64,000 nucleotides of DNA from Calonectria ilicicola (GCA_020809705.1 CP085825.1:7378001-7442000), one strand, 5' to 3'. Positions 10,881 through 23,225 are shown, numbered from the stretch's first letter. The notes: generated by a model from the sequence alone, not told the origin. Numbers and translations: made by a program.

Positions 10881-12283
10881 ACTGCCTTCTTTCCGGCCCG
10901 TGCTACCTTGAGGAATTAACCTGCTGGGGAACCTTGTCGCTAATAATTGATGAGCTAAGGTTTGCAGAAGCTTTCTTTGCCTCAGCGTTTTGGAGATAGT
11001 TCTAACTTTGCCACAGAACCCATACAAACCCCTCGTCTGTTCCACGCAACCCTCCTAATCAAACGCGTCGCCTTTGTATTGTATATTTATATATCTGGCA
11101 CTCGGGATACATCCATCCATCATGTAACTTTGTAGTCACATGCCCCTTGCCGGCTACCATGCAGCTCGGGTGTGTATGCTGCCCGGAGCTCATAGAAGTT
11201 TTATCGTGCCTTTTGCTGAATTCCAACCAACACAGAATCGAGAGTGTAATTCGACCATAGCCATAAGAATTGAGGAAGGACCTCGAAGCGAGCGATGGGA
11301 ACGAATATTGCAATGCCGTGGACAGAAATTCCGTCTGTGTGGGCATAGTAAGAACAAACTCCTCGAAAAACGGATGAGAGCATAGCCGAAGAGGAGAACT
11401 TGAACAATGAGAGCTGAAAGACGCCTGAACTTGCATGTCGCAATGGGTATGATAGTGAAGAATTGAGCAAAGTGCATCCAACTGTTAACTAAAACTTGTT
11501 ACCTTGACCGTTGAACTTGGGTGGGGTTGACATGTCAAACTGATGAGACATGTCCTGGTCCAAAAATCTTCCAGCACATAGTACTCCAACTTGGCCTTCG
11601 GTCATTGCTCGTCGCTCCTATATGTTGTTGCGTCGCTCGATCGCCCTCGCTAGTGGAAAACATGTCTTGATTGGCCATCGGGTGACACGATGCGACCCGG
11701 AGAATGATGAGCAAGGTTAAAGTCAAATCTCAGTCGAAGCTTTTGTAGTATTTCTGACAACCGAAGTCGAGGAGAGTGATTGATTTTGCGAATGTGGTTC
11801 CCTGCTCTGCGCGTTAATGATTGAAGGAAGCGGTGCCGATGCTTCACATGGAGGTGAACATCGGATTATTCCAATGGAGTTGACGCGGTTCGTTTTGGCA
11901 TCTAAATGGAATTGGGGAAAAGGAGAGATGGCGGTCGCTAAGCGCAAATGGTCGGTGTCTTGCGAGCTGGTGAGCTTGGTGGTATGTTTGACGAAGGAAG
12001 CGACGTGGGAGAGGCATGCTCTGCCAGACCAGTTACAAAGTGCATCTCAGGGCTGACTAAATTTGGCACACGTGAACAAGACTAAATGCATTTGACGGAA
12101 ACATTTTAGCATCCAAATTTGACGAGAAACTTCGGATTGCTCAATATTCCTTTTAGTGTAGTGTTTGAGGAGCAAAATTTGTGCCAAAACCTATATCTTG
12201 TTTACTATGTATGTCCTACTTGCTTTCTATTCTGCAAACTGTTCGCTCAGGGTTATTGGTAGAATCCGGATACGACAAGTAAA

Positions 12284-12352
12284 TGATGGGAAATAAATAA
12301 AATTATCTAAATAAATACGATTATTTATCTAGCATAAGGTTTATTTACCCTT
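12284..12352. repeat. AT-rich imperfect inverted repeat
   Basis: GGGAAATAAATAAAATTATC on the left is roughly complementary to GGTTTATTTACCC on the right, with further ATTTAT/ATAAAT pairs between them. It could be a MITE remnant or simply low-complexity AT sequence. Confidence 0.35.
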
Positions 12353-13305
12353 GTTCGTTGTGTGAACTTGTGGTGTGTCAGCTTTTTCGGGTCCCCGGAT
12401 GGCCGATCCCGCCCGGGTCAGTGGTGAGCGCTGCGTAGTTCCATTCTGGGCTAAAACATGTTCGCTGGGGGGAAATGCCGGACAGGGCAGTTAAATGCCG
12501 GCGTCGTGTTGTCTGATTTGCTACCTCGCCAGTTGGGCATTGGCATGCATGGTTCGAATCGAGGCGGAGAAGCGATAGATCGAATTGAACGTCAGCTTCA
12601 TCTTTGAAGGATCCAGACCCCGGACCCCAAAGGGAAGCCCAAGGGAAGCCCGAAGGAAGCAAGGAGGGAGGCTCTGCGTTGGCTCTGGAACGTTTCCCTC
12701 GGAATCTGAGTTTCTCGGAACCCACCTGCCGGGATCATCAATGAGGCCGGAGATGAGCCGGCGGGAGAAGACAAGACTATCGATTCGAACACCAACAGTT
12801 CACCACTGATTGACCCATTACCCCCCGTCGATCCCTGTCATGACAGATGTCTCCCGGCTAATCCAATGAAAGCAGCTCGGCCCCGCCTGCATCCTGCCTC
12901 TATTCCAGGCTATTTCTCCAGCCCAATGCAGCGCCAAAAGCTTGCAGTGGGCCATGCCCCGTTTCATGGCCTGGTCTAGTCTGGAGAGACGGACAAGAGA
13001 GCCAAACCAAGCCAAGAGCCCAAGGACTTGCTCGTTGTGCACGGGGCTACACGGGGCCGTTGAATCCCAACCCGTCGTGTCCTTTCCCCCCCAGATTCTT
13101 TCAACTTCGTCGGCCTGGCCTGGAATACCAATAGGTCACGTGCATTTTGTCAACCGCGCCCCAGACCTTCTCAATCCCATCCCATCCCATCTACGGAGTA
13201 TTGGCTGCAGACATAACTGCCATCGTCATCTCCCAATGCGCGCTGCGTTAGCATCAGCCCCAGTCCCCGTCGACCCCGTGATTGCCGGAGCCCCTGCCAC
13301 CCGCC

Positions 13306-15547
13306 ATGTCCGAGGTTCCCGTGGCACTGCTCAAGACGTGCCAGACCTGCTTCCACGCCAAGATCAGATGTGAGAAGACACAGGACTCGGGCTTGTGCGA
13401 CAGGTGCCTGCGGCTCGGGAAACCCTGCGTCTTTGCCCCGTCGCGACGCCGCAAAGCCAACCGCACTGTCCCCGTTCCCGTGTCAGCCTCCTCGTCTAGT
13501 GCCGTTGGCCCTGGTGGGGTTTCGGCGTCTGCTGCGTGAGGCTGAGACCCATCGCTCGATGCTACAGTTGAAAGCTGACCGCCACAGTAGACGCACCGAG
13601 AAACTCGATCCAGGCCTGTCTCCTTTCCCCGGCGCCTCGCCTTCAACCGCCTCGGGGTCTGGGTATGCCCAGCCAAGTTCCGAAAATGCCTCCGTCTCAT
13701 CTGGTTCGTCCTCTCAGCAGACTCAGATCGACAGGACTCACCCAACCACTTACAGCCCATTTACTCGTGGCCTATTAAGTTATGACAAGGGCCAAGAATT
13801 TCTAGATCGATTCAGGACCAAAATGGTTCCTCAGTTTCCTTTTGTTCTCATCCCGGACTCATGGACCATTCAAGATCTTGAGCGAGACAAGCCATGTCTC
13901 TGCGTTGCTGTCATGTGTGTATCATCTACTTCAAATCCGACCCTCCAGAAGGCCATCGGAGCTCTCTACAACGAAATGATTGCCATGCGACTTTTAGCAA
14001 AAAAGGGTTGGTTCACGTCATTAGATCTCTTACAGTGTATGCTTGTTGGTTTAGCTTGGTATGCAAGACGCCCGGTCCCCATCAGCAGCTATATGTGAGC
14101 TAATAAGAGCACAGGGCGCACTTCCAACCACGGCCGTTACGATATTCCCAACATCTAGCTATCGCAGCCAGTATCGTAGCGGATCAAAGACTTGACCGGC
14201 CACGAATAGCCATCCTATGGAGTCTAAACGAGGAGCTCGTTAACCACGGAGGCCCCAAATTGACACCGGATGAAATGAGAGCCCTGGCTGGGACGTATTA
14301 TTTGACCTCGAGGTATGATATGAATTATCCAAAATTCGTAATGGCCCTTGCATTAACTAGAATTAAGCGCATCGGTGCTTATGCAGAAAGCTCGTTTTCT
14401 CAATTATACACCATATATCCTAGAATGCTCCCGGAAACTCACCGTTTACGGAGGTGCACCAACGGACAAATACTTACCATATATCATATATTTGCAGAGA
14501 CTCATGGAAGAACTCGACGATGCAGTTTCCACATCCCAGTCTTCAATCTATCTTAGTGCTGAGCTAGAGCGCATCAAGGACAGGTATTTTGAAACCAAGT
14601 CAACAATACCTTTCGCCTTGAGTGAAAGTCGTGAGTCTAAATTATTCCTGCAGACCAATGACATGTGCTAATAAATAGCAGCAACTATTCAGTTACAACT
14701 CCATGTTCTAGAACTACTCATTTGTCAGCCACTACCAGATAGTGTCACCCTTGGACCGAATGGTTTCCAAAATGTCCGAGGTGCAGCAAGTCAATCTGGG
14801 CTTCTCGACTGGTTATCGCAAAGTCTGGCGGCTGCCAAGTCTCTCATCAGCGTCTTGGTTCTTCTTCCTTCCGGCGAGGAGGCTCATATGCCCAACATGA
14901 GCTGGGTCACTTTATATAGCAGCGCATCACTTGCGGTGAGACTGGATCTCTTGGCTGCTCATTTTAATCTGGGCCATCTTAGGCGGATTCTCGATTTGAC
15001 CTATACACTACGACAAATCACCCTGCGTTTAGAACGATTGGGAGAGATTGACGAGAGCACCGAAACCCCCAAGGCCAAAAATGCCTTCCATCATCTCTCT
15101 CTCCGAGCTCGGCTAGTCGAACGATGGTATAACCATCACACTTCACATGAAAATTCACAGCAGCCCCAACAGCATTCACAACCGCCGCTACATCAAACTT
15201 CGCACCAAACATTACACCAATCCATGCACGCTACCTCCCCTGACATGACCCTGTTCTCTTCCTCCAGCTCCTCGCCTAACAGCCACCAAGCCACCGCTGA
15301 TGCCATGAATCCCACCGGCTTCATGTCCCCTGCCACTCTGATGCCTAATATTCAAGTGGCCAGCGATTTCGGAGCCTGGACAGCGGCAAAGGCGATGGAG
15401 TTTGACCCGGAACTTTCCATGGGCAACATGCTCTTCATGGGGTCAGGGTTTGACTTTCTCCCCGATCCATCTAGCGGTTTCAGCAATGCTCAACCAGACA
15501 CTCCTTTCCAGTTTCAGGACACGAATATGGGGACATCAGACTATTAA
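13306..15547 (+). CDS. Zn2Cys6 transcription factor
   Basis: Five exons deduced from splice signals and phase: 13306-13535, 13588-14058, 14115-14312, 14368-14630 and 14679-15547, giving 676 residues. The binuclear zinc cluster is at residues 12-41 (Cys 12, 15, 22, 31, 34, 41; CX2CX6CX8CX2CX6C), followed by a basic RRRKANR linker. The middle region reads LDLLQCMLVGLAW joined to HFQPRP...YSQHLAIAASIVADQRLDRP, then GTYYLTSSASVLMQKARFLNYTPYI, the typical fungal Zn2Cys6 middle region with helices. The C-terminus is Gln/His/Ser-rich (QQPQQHSQPPLHQ) and may be the activation region. Exon 2 and 3 joining was chosen because the GTATGC donor at 14059 restores the conserved LAWAHFQPRP block. The target is unknown; an SDR gene lies convergent 193 bp downstream. 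Confidence 0.9.
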
Positions 15548-15740
15548 TACAGGTATAGACTTACACAAAAGAAGAAACGGAGTTTTTTATGGTGCCGTGT
15601 GGTACATACGGCAAACTGGGAGCGGTGATACAGGACGAAGCGATTCATTCATGATACATGACGTGGTTTACTATTTTCATCTATGAGTCTATAGTCTAGT
15701 TGTACAGTTCATAATAAGTTCATGGCGCATGGCTCGAAAC

Positions 15741-16991
15741 TCATTTCGCCTTGCCCTTTTTCTTCTTGCTCTTGGCAGCCTCGTTTTCCTTGCCCTTTTT
15801 GATAGCGTCCACCAGGCTCTGAATCTCCTCGGCCTGTTCCTTGTCCTTTTCTTGTTTGGCCTTGATGTCGTCCTGCGCTTTCTTGGCGCCCCTCTTCTTG
15901 GCCTGAGCCCGCTCCACCTTTTCAATCAAGGCATCGGACTCTTCCCAGAGTTTCTTGGCAACCTCCTCGTCTTTGATCTCGCTCCGGGCAAAATCCACCT
16001 CCATGCACTCCTTGATAAGCTTTCCGCCCTCTCCGCGGCCTAGGCTAGCTTCCATGGCTGCATACATGATTGACTGCGCAGCCATGTTGGGCGACTTGAG
16101 GAAGAACCACGGGAAGATGTATCCAATCAGATAGAGGGCAAGACCCCAGAGGGATCCTCGTGTCAGCCATCGACGGGTGCTCGGTGTGCGCGCCAGACCA
16201 GGATCCACAAAGATGACACGGGAGTTCATGATACCACCATCAGGTCGTTTGTAGGTGCTAAGGTGCTTCTGGAAGGCCTGGCCAAACACATTCAAAGCAA
16301 GCTTGCTTCGGGCATAGGCCGTTCCCGGAGACCAGCTATCCTTGGTGAGTTCTTGCTTGAGCGATGGCGAACCAATGTACGAAGAGCATGTCGCAATAAT
16401 GATTCGCACGTCTCGATCGATGGGTTGGATTCGGAGGGCGGGGCTCAGGATTCCCAGGAGGTGGAAGTTGGCGAGGAAGTTGACCATCCAGGTCTCCTCG
16501 ACGCCCTCCTCAGACTCCTTTCTCTTGCCGCCGGGAGGCGTGAGCGTCGCGGCGCACAGGATGACCATGTCCAGCCGGCGGGGCGGGGCGTTGTCAATCC
16601 ATTTTGTCGCAAAGGTTCGGATGCTGTGGAAGCTGCGGAGGTCGACTTGTTCGGCGTAGATGAGCTGGTTGTTGGTCTTGGTGCGCAGGTCCTGGATGTA
16701 CTCGACGAGGAAAGGGTCGGAGCCGGGCAATTGGGTGAGCAGAACCAGCTGCGCACCGCGGAGGGCAAGCTGGTAGGCCGTCTCGGCGCCGATGCCCGAG
16801 GTGCCTCCCGTCAGTATCACGACTTTGCCGTGAAGGTTGCGCTCGGTGGGGTTTAAGCGGCCGGAGGTGTAGCGCTTGGCCAAGTATAAAAACGAGAGGG
16901 TAAGGATCGTGTAGATGATGGTTTTGACATTTTGTGTGATAATGCTGGGAAGGCCATTGTCGAGAATGCCGAAGAGCAGGACGATAGCCAT
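15741..16991 (-). CDS. Short-chain dehydrogenase/reductase with N-terminal anchor
   Basis: Single exon, 416 residues. The cofactor motif TGGTSGIGA is at 61-69 and the catalytic Tyr-Lys is in YARSK near residue 230, with the preceding Ser in TCSSYIGS. One hydrophobic helix at about 18-37 (QNVKTIIYTILTLSFLYLA) precedes the domain and a second hydrophobic segment (SLWGLALYLIGYIFPWFFL) follows it, so it is probably membrane-bound. The C-terminal 80 residues are a highly charged Lys/Glu coiled-coil-like tail ending KSKKKKGKAK. It resembles retinol dehydrogenase 12-like and yeast Env9-like SDRs, which sit on ER or lipid droplets and reduce carbonyls of lipophilic compounds. The substrate is not known. 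It lies in tandem with the DUF2235 gene upstream. Confidence 0.88.
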   Translation of the reverse strand: MAIVLLFGILDNGLPSIITQNVKTIIYTILTLSFLYLAKRYTSGRLNPTERNLHGKVVILTGGTSGIGAETAYQLALRGAQLVLLTQLPGSDPFLVEYIQDLRTKTNNQLIYAEQVDLRSFHSIRTFATKWIDNAPPRRLDMVILCAATLTPPGGKRKESEEGVEETWMVNFLANFHLLGILSPALRIQPIDRDVRIIIATCSSYIGSPSLKQELTKDSWSPGTAYARSKLALNVFGQAFQKHLSTYKRPDGGIMNSRVIFVDPGLARTPSTRRWLTRGSLWGLALYLIGYIFPWFFLKSPNMAAQSIMYAAMEASLGRGEGGKLIKECMEVDFARSEIKDEEVAKKLWEESDALIEKVERAQAKKRGAKKAQDDIKAKQEKDKEQAEEIQSLVDAIKKGKENEAAKSKKKKGKAK

Positions 16992-17430
16992 GATGAAGGC
17001 GGGAAGGCCAAGAGGCCTCAGCTAATTTGGATTGGCGAAAAGAAAACAAAAAATTAAATCCAGCACATTCCGAAAAAAGATTGTAGGGGTTTGTTTCGGA
17101 GGCCTGACGAGGCTCAATGCGCTGGGATAGGAGTTGATAGCTAGTTGGTGTCGTGTCCTGCACTTTGTCGCCACGCGGCTTCACGTGACATCAGTGCTTT
17201 CAAAGTCCAACATTCAAGCGTCTGGAGACGACATCGTAGAGGTTGCAAACACAAACACCAAAAGCCGGCAACATGCCACGAAAGCAAATCAATATTATTG
17301 TTTCAATCGGATGGGCCATTAATCGAATATAGCTGACTATAATAATATACTAAGTTTCAAAAGTCGCCAAAACTACAATTTGCCGTTGCCAAGTTATCAA
17401 ATACAAACGGTTTCATCTGCTCATACTCAA
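16992..17430. other. Intergenic between SDR and DUF2235 genes
   Basis: This 439 bp stretch contains the SDR promoter and the DUF2235 terminator. Nothing else is recognised. Confidence 0.45.
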
Positions 17431-19437
17431 TCAAAGCGTAGGTTGCAGAAGCTCGCCCGTCTCCTTCCTCTTCCTCACCCAAATCTCTCCAACTGGGTCA
17501 CCGGGGTTTTCAATGCATACCCATTCACCAATACCATGCTCTTTGCCTGCTTTTCTAACACCTCGTCCACCGCCACCAATGATGAGGTTGCCTGGGCGGT
17601 AGCTTTCATCCGCGTTCATGCGGCGGATGACACTGCCGTGGACACGCACGGCATCGGGGATATCTCGCACCTCACCACAAGGAAGGGGCCATCTGATGGG
17701 CTTCCATGATCCGTCGGGCTGAAGATCCATGCGGCGGAAGGGGAGATACTCCATGAACTTCCAAGCCGTAACGGCGATTGCACCAAGACCTCCGCCGTAC
17801 TCGAGCGAGTCGTGGATCTTGGCACCCGACGCCCTGTGCATCATGTCGTGGAAACTTCCGGGTGGATGACCAGACTCGGTTCTATCGTCTGAGCCGAAGC
17901 TTGGCATGGTTGGTGTCCTACTGGAACCTCCACCATTGGTGAGGCGGATATCTGGAATATCCTTCTCTTCGAGGTGATGATCCTGGCCTGCAGCCATGTC
18001 AAACTCTTCAGCAGCAAGGCATCCCATCTCTGTAACCTTGTCTTCGTCGAAAGGAAGACCAGCACGGATGGCCTCCCTCACCATCCACACCAGGGGGATA
18101 TGACTTGCACTCTTGCTCTCCTCAAGCATTTCCCAACCACCACCAACATCAGCATGTCCTCCAGCGAACCAGATTTCGTCAATGTCTTGAGTCTCGCCTT
18201 CTTCATCAGGATCCGCCTCAGAAATTGGGATTACAGAAATATTTGACATAGTTTCTGGGTCGCCCCGCTGGCAAGAACGAGAGGGCGTTCTCTGGCCCGA
18301 TTTGGATCGCGGTCTGTATGGCGCATGCTCCGGTCCTGATGCTTGAGATGCGGCCACATTTTCCTGAGGCTTCAGGTGGCTTCGTCGTCGGCCTCTTTCT
18401 TTTTCTCCTGCTGTCTCTTCAAATCCATCCTCCTTGAAGGGCATGCCGTCACGCAAGTCATCCAGGAACTCGCCAAAATGACGATGGCGTCTTGGATCTT
18501 TTGCAGGGTGGTGTTGGTACATTAGGTCCTGACGGAACTTGGCACGACGCTCGTCAATACTGACAGCGTGACGAATGACCCTTGCACTACTTCGAGCTGT
18601 GTAGGGGAATTTGCTGCGCTGCATCCAAGCCGCTTCAAACCGAGGCACCGAGTTGACGGTGTCGAAGAGGCCCAGAAATCGAATGCGACCAACCGGCCTC
18701 GAGAAAGTTTCACGAAAGCCCTTCATGAATCGAAACATCTCTTCCCTCTTCTTTTTACTAGATTCGGCCTCTTCACCACCAGATCCTGAGGCCTGCTCTC
18801 GAGCCTGCCATTCAGCAAACGCCTTCCAAGCGAATTTTACCATTTCTTCATTGCCGTGCGAAAGTAGCCCGATGTAGTCGAGCATTTCAGCTAGGAAACG
18901 GGCGATGTACGCGCCGCGACTGAAACCAAACATGTAAATCTCATCGCCGGGGTTGTAAAACCGCATCAAGAAGCGGTAACCACCCACGACGTGCTGGTCG
19001 AAGGAAGAGCCAATGGCCGAATCCTTGGCCTTTTGGTACCATGATTTTACTCTAGCACGCAGACCGGTGTGTGTGAGCGAGCCAGAGACGACATAGGTTC
19101 CAATGCCGGCTTTGGGGAAAGGTCAACGCATGAAACCACATCGAGATGACGCCCACTTACGTTGGTAGTAATGGTACTGATCGCTGGCTGTACGGTCAAG
19201 CATGCGAAAAATCTTGAGGATGTTGCTGTCACTGTCATCGCCATGGAACTTGTTACCAGTGCCATCGAAGCATAGGACAAGCTTTCGGGGCTTGCGGACA
19301 GGGCCGTAAACAGGAGCGGTGGTTGTCGCCATGACGGGTGTGGATGGTCGAGTTGAAAATTCATGCGACGAGGGCCCCTTTGTGTCTTTGACTGGCATCC
19401 GCTGTGCGGAGATCGGGGCTAGATGCGATGCATCCAT
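17431..19437 (-). CDS. DUF2235 alpha/beta-hydrolase protein
   Basis: Two exons, 19437-19161 and 19109-17431, with a 51 nt GTAAGT intron; joining restores YYQPGIGTYV, a signature of the DUF2235 family. The product is 651 residues from this start, or 616 if the internal Met at 19332 ([10 protein letters not shown]) is used. Visible motifs: [10 protein letters not shown] (about 55-64), [15 protein letters not shown] with the nucleophile Ser in GxSxG, and [10 protein letters not shown] with the Asp/His region of the hydrolase fold. A Lys/Glu-rich insert and a Ser/Arg-rich stretch ([15 protein letters not shown]) lie in the middle. The fold is shared with Tle1-type phospholipase domains in bacteria, but the fungal substrate is unknown. 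The first 40 residues are probably disordered. Confidence 0.88.
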
Positions 19438-21494
19438 TGTGACACAGGCAGACAGACACACGGGCCGTGCGGCTGCAAGAGGAGAGACTGAGAAATCGCC
19501 TCTCCGAATCAACGAATTCGGTGGCTGCAGGAAGTTGCAGATGTATCACAACACACCAATTGAAGCGGGATCGTCACCCACACGTCTCAACCGAGATGAA
19601 TTACAATCCCCGACGGCACGTAAACTCGTCGGTAAAAGGCTATCCTTGACCAAATACTCGGGAGCGGGCATCGTCCCGTTTTTAGATCTTCGAGGCTGGT
19701 CCCCCGAAGGCTGATGGGAGAACGGCTTGAAAATGAGGCACTGATGTCAACTCAACTACGATGTGGATCCATGCGGTGTGATGAGCGAACTACACCCATC
19801 ATTCCGGTCTCACCCCGTCGATGAGGATTGACCAATCCCAGAAGGTACAGAGACATCACGCAGAGCCGGTCGGTTTAATCTCGCGCGGGGCCAAAGCCAG
19901 TGGCTTACTTAGGAGCCTTTTTGGCGACATTGGTCGCACGCATGTCTTAGAGCGCAGGCCATTGAGAGACCGAATGGTGGATGCAAACGCAGCTCGGTGG
20001 GCCACGATACCCGGTCGGTAGCCATCTAGGTGACCTTGTTTAAGACCCAGCTGTAATGGGCAAAGGCAGATCCGCCGATCTTTTACTCTATCGGTGACGA
20101 CGACGCAATGGCACACAGCTACGGGCTTCCCTTGAAGTGGGTCTTATGTCCGGAGGGATCAGCAAGATCCGGGGTGTGGCACCTTATTCAACAGCTACCA
20201 AAGCTGATGGGACATTTCTGATTCGACGCTGAGCTCTAAGACACGCGACGCATGTGTCAATAAGCCGCATGATGGATTTGTTTTTCGGTCAGAAATGGTG
20301 AGCGTGTTTGGGTGTTTTTGAGTTGTTCCCCCGAGAAACATGGGGCATCTGATATCCCATGCCAGGAGTTGCTTTTTTCTTGCATTTAGCTGGCGGCCCG
20401 TCGTTCGCCAAGCTAGCATCGCGTCCCCAGTCCGCCCCTCGGATGGGCAAACAACCGCACCCGACGGAGGATTAATCAGGACGGTGACTCGCCTGAGTGG
20501 CTAGCGCGTGCCAGCCGCACAGCAGATCGGCTAGTCGTTGTGCACCATCAAAATTTTTTGCTTCCTTGGAATGACGGCAGGCCGGCGTAAACGCGGCATA
20601 AGCTAAACCCATCAAGTACAGAGAAAGAGGCAAGGAGGAAGTGGCGAACATTCAGCTCGACGTCCGTAAATGTAGTTGCAGCTTCCCAACGAATGAATGT
20701 CGCAACTGAGTTGGACTGGCGTCGGACACCGTGCCAATGAGGACCCCCTTGCTCCAAAAAAACGGGACGCTACGTGAGGCCCGTCCCTAGAAAACCGACT
20801 AATCGCAGAGCGGGCCTTGAGACGGGGAAGCAAAGTCTGCAGAATCACGCACACCCAGACATGGTCGACCTGATAAGCCGGACACTGTAACCGAACCAGA
20901 GGTGCCTCGTGGGCGGAATGAGCAGTTTATCTTGCCAGGCAGGGCGGCGGATGTCGTGACATCAGCGGAACCGATGTGCCGTCTCGCGTTGCTGGTGTCA
21001 ACGGGACTAGGCTATTAGCTCGCCACGATACATGGCATCGTCGCGAAGCGCAGCAAACCGGTGGAGTGAGCGGCTACAGACTTCAAGCAATCAAAGTGGC
21101 TCAGGCATAGCTAGCGGACCCTGGGGGGCAATAAGGAACGCATCTAAGCGTTTCAGGAAATGCTCGTACTCTGCGTCAATGGCTTGCGTTGGAAGTCAAA
21201 TTTCAGTGATCGTCACGACGGCGGCAAATGCAAAGTCTGCCTTGGCCGTTATTTGGAGCTCTTGGTGTGCATACGGGCTGTCTTATTGCCACGAGAGAAT
21301 GGTATTTTAATGGTTAACGGGAGATGCCACATGATGCAGGCGATCTCTTATGCTGCTTGGCAGGTCCGGCATCTCAGACAGAAGTGTGGTGATGGCGGGT
21401 GAAGAAACCAGACTTTTCCTGGTTACTCATTGTGGAACTCGGAGAATATCAAGGAGGCTCACATTATGTCAGGTACCAAATACATCAGAGACTT
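19438..21494. other. Intergenic 2.1 kb, nothing recognised
   Basis: This holds the promoter of the DUF2235 gene and the 3' flank of the enoyl-CoA hydratase gene. Reading frames here are short, overlap on both strands and match nothing I know. No tRNA or 5S rRNA pattern was seen. Confidence 0.45.
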
Positions 21495-22367
21495 TTACAG
21501 CTTGCTATTCTTCCAGACCGCTTTTCGCTTCTCGACAAAGCTCAAGACGCCTTCCTTCATGTTCTCCCCACCATCCAGCCCCCGATATATGCCCCTGTCG
21601 ACACTCTTAGTGCTCTCCTGGGGGTCTTGGGCGTCCCACCCGCCCATTAGGCCCGCCCGTGACACAATGATGGAGTCGGGCGAGTTGTCAGATAGTTCAG
21701 AAGCCCAGGATAGCGCCTCCTTGACAACGTCGGCGTTGATTTGCTCCTGCTCCTGTGGCGATGGTTTGGCCTTGTTCTTGGCCTGAACAGGAACCAAGGT
21801 GTTGACGATTCCCCACGCCAATGCCTCTTGTGCCGTGTACATACGACCCAGTAGTGCCATCTCGGATGCTCTCTGGCGTCCAACGGTGCGGATGAGCCGA
21901 GGGAGAGCGCCGGCGGTAGCGACGACGCCGCGCTTAACCTCAGGCAGACCAAATTTAGCTGTCTCACTTGCCACGATCAAGTCGACGTTGATTGCCATCT
22001 CAAAACCCCCTCCCAGGCAGAGACCGTTGACGGCGGCAATGACTGGCTTCTTGCCACGGCGGTTGCTGAGCCCGCCAAAGCCGTCTTCCGCCCACTTCTT
22101 CCCAGTGTCTTCGACGGCATGGTTCGTCTCGTTCCACTGCTTGAGGTCGGCACCAGCGCAGAACGCCCTCCCCGCGCCAGTGACAACGGCACAGCGCAGC
22201 GACGGCTCGGCGTCGTACCAATGCCAGAGATTGGCCAGCGTAAAGTGCATTTGGCGTGGGAGCGCGTTGAGCTGGGAAGGCCTGTTGAGCGTGACCAGCA
22301 GGACATGTGGCACGGGAAATGAGACAATGACGTTGGGGACGTCTGGGGGCGGGCTTGAAAAGGCCAT
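21495..22367 (-). CDS. Peroxisomal enoyl-CoA hydratase/isomerase family protein
   Basis: Single exon, 290 residues. The crotonase fold is evident: LNRPSQLNAL at about 27-36, AGRAFCAGADLKQW (oxyanion-hole strand) at 66-79, NGLCLGGGFEMA at 114-125 and FGLPEVKRG at 139-147. The two Glu residues used by true hydratases, in GGGFE (E123) and LPE (E143), are both present, which favours 2-enoyl-CoA hydration over isomerase-only activity. The protein ends in SKL, the classical type 1 peroxisomal signal, so it should act in peroxisomal beta-oxidation or catabolism of branched or aromatic acyl-CoAs. Chain-length specificity cannot be read from the sequence. Confidence 0.93.
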   Translation of the reverse strand: MAFSSPPPDVPNVIVSFPVPHVLLVTLNRPSQLNALPRQMHFTLANLWHWYDAEPSLRCAVVTGAGRAFCAGADLKQWNETNHAVEDTGKKWAEDGFGGLSNRRGKKPVIAAVNGLCLGGGFEMAINVDLIVASETAKFGLPEVKRGVVATAGALPRLIRTVGRQRASEMALLGRMYTAQEALAWGIVNTLVPVQAKNKAKPSPQEQEQINADVVKEALSWASELSDNSPDSIIVSRAGLMGGWDAQDPQESTKSVDRGIYRGLDGGENMKEGVLSFVEKRKAVWKNSKL

Positions 22368-23225
22368 GATGGTCCAAAAATGGGTGAATGCTCGATTGAT
22401 TGGTCTTGTTTGAGGTAAGCTGAGGTGAGTCGAGCCAAGATCAAGGTCAAGGCCAGGTGAAACTTGTAGTGATCAAGACGAACGATCGGAATTGATATCC
22501 CGGGTGACGATGACGCGCTGCTGCTTCCAGAGCGTCCAATTCGCGTAAAAAACGGCCTTGTCCAGCGGAGCTTTTTCTTTCTGTCTCAATTCCAAGACGC
22601 TGCACTGTGACACAGACTAGCGAATTGATATATACTATAAAAAGAGTATTTCGATGGACAAGAATGCTGACTATATCTGAATCCCGAAGATTGGACCCCG
22701 TAGGTCCATCATCCCCAGGTTTCGATATCCCCGGTTTACAGTGTGGGGAACCTCGGCACCTCGGTTGCCCCAGCCAAGGTTCCCGCCGACGCGATTACAT
22801 ATCATATCAATGCTCAATTCCACGTAACACAACCAATTAGCTCTTTTGTTTGGTTTTCAAATACGCGTACAATGAAGGTATCTTTCTCTTTTTTTTATCA
22901 TTAGCAACCCCTTGAGAAAATCAAATCATGAAGAAGAAAGAAAAGAAAGAAAAAAAAAACTAGCTACCGAATACCAACTCTAGCCTCCAACTGCTACTGC
23001 TGGTGTTCGTTCCCCCCTTGCTTTGCAGCCAGTAAAGAATAATGACGAAAACCTTTGGTCGTGAACTAGTATCAATATCCGCAACAGACTCTTTTGCAAC
23101 TCCCCAGATTCCAATGTAATAATCTGTCCTTCCCCCTTGTGCTATTTATTGTAATGGTACAATTCCATCATTCCCATACACATTCTTTGGTTCCTTGTTG
23201 ATTCCTTCGTTCAATCTTTACTCAA
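22368..23225. other. Intergenic, two minus-strand genes
   Basis: An 858 bp stretch with the promoter of the hydratase gene and the 3' UTR region of the splicing-factor gene. It has A- and T-rich tracts near 22892-22960 and no gene. Confidence 0.5.

Larger units (their letters stand above)
10307..13305. other. Gene-poor 3 kb stretch
   Basis: No intact gene is supported. It holds the 3' flank of the subunit e relic, a tandem repeat (10650-10880), an AT-rich inverted repeat (about 12284-12352) and the promoter of the Zn2Cys6 gene, which is rich in C/T tracts just upstream of 13306. Confidence 0.45.

Noticed and set aside
12530..12570. tRNA-like B box (GGTTCGAATC)
   Set aside because: The only A-box-like sequence lies about 14 bases upstream, too close, and no cloverleaf arms can be drawn.
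14059..14114. A 20 nt intron at 14095-14114 in the Zn2Cys6 gene
   Set aside because: It keeps frame but is far too short for a fungal intron; the GTATGC donor at 14059 gives a 56 nt intron and restores the conserved LAWAHFQPRP block.
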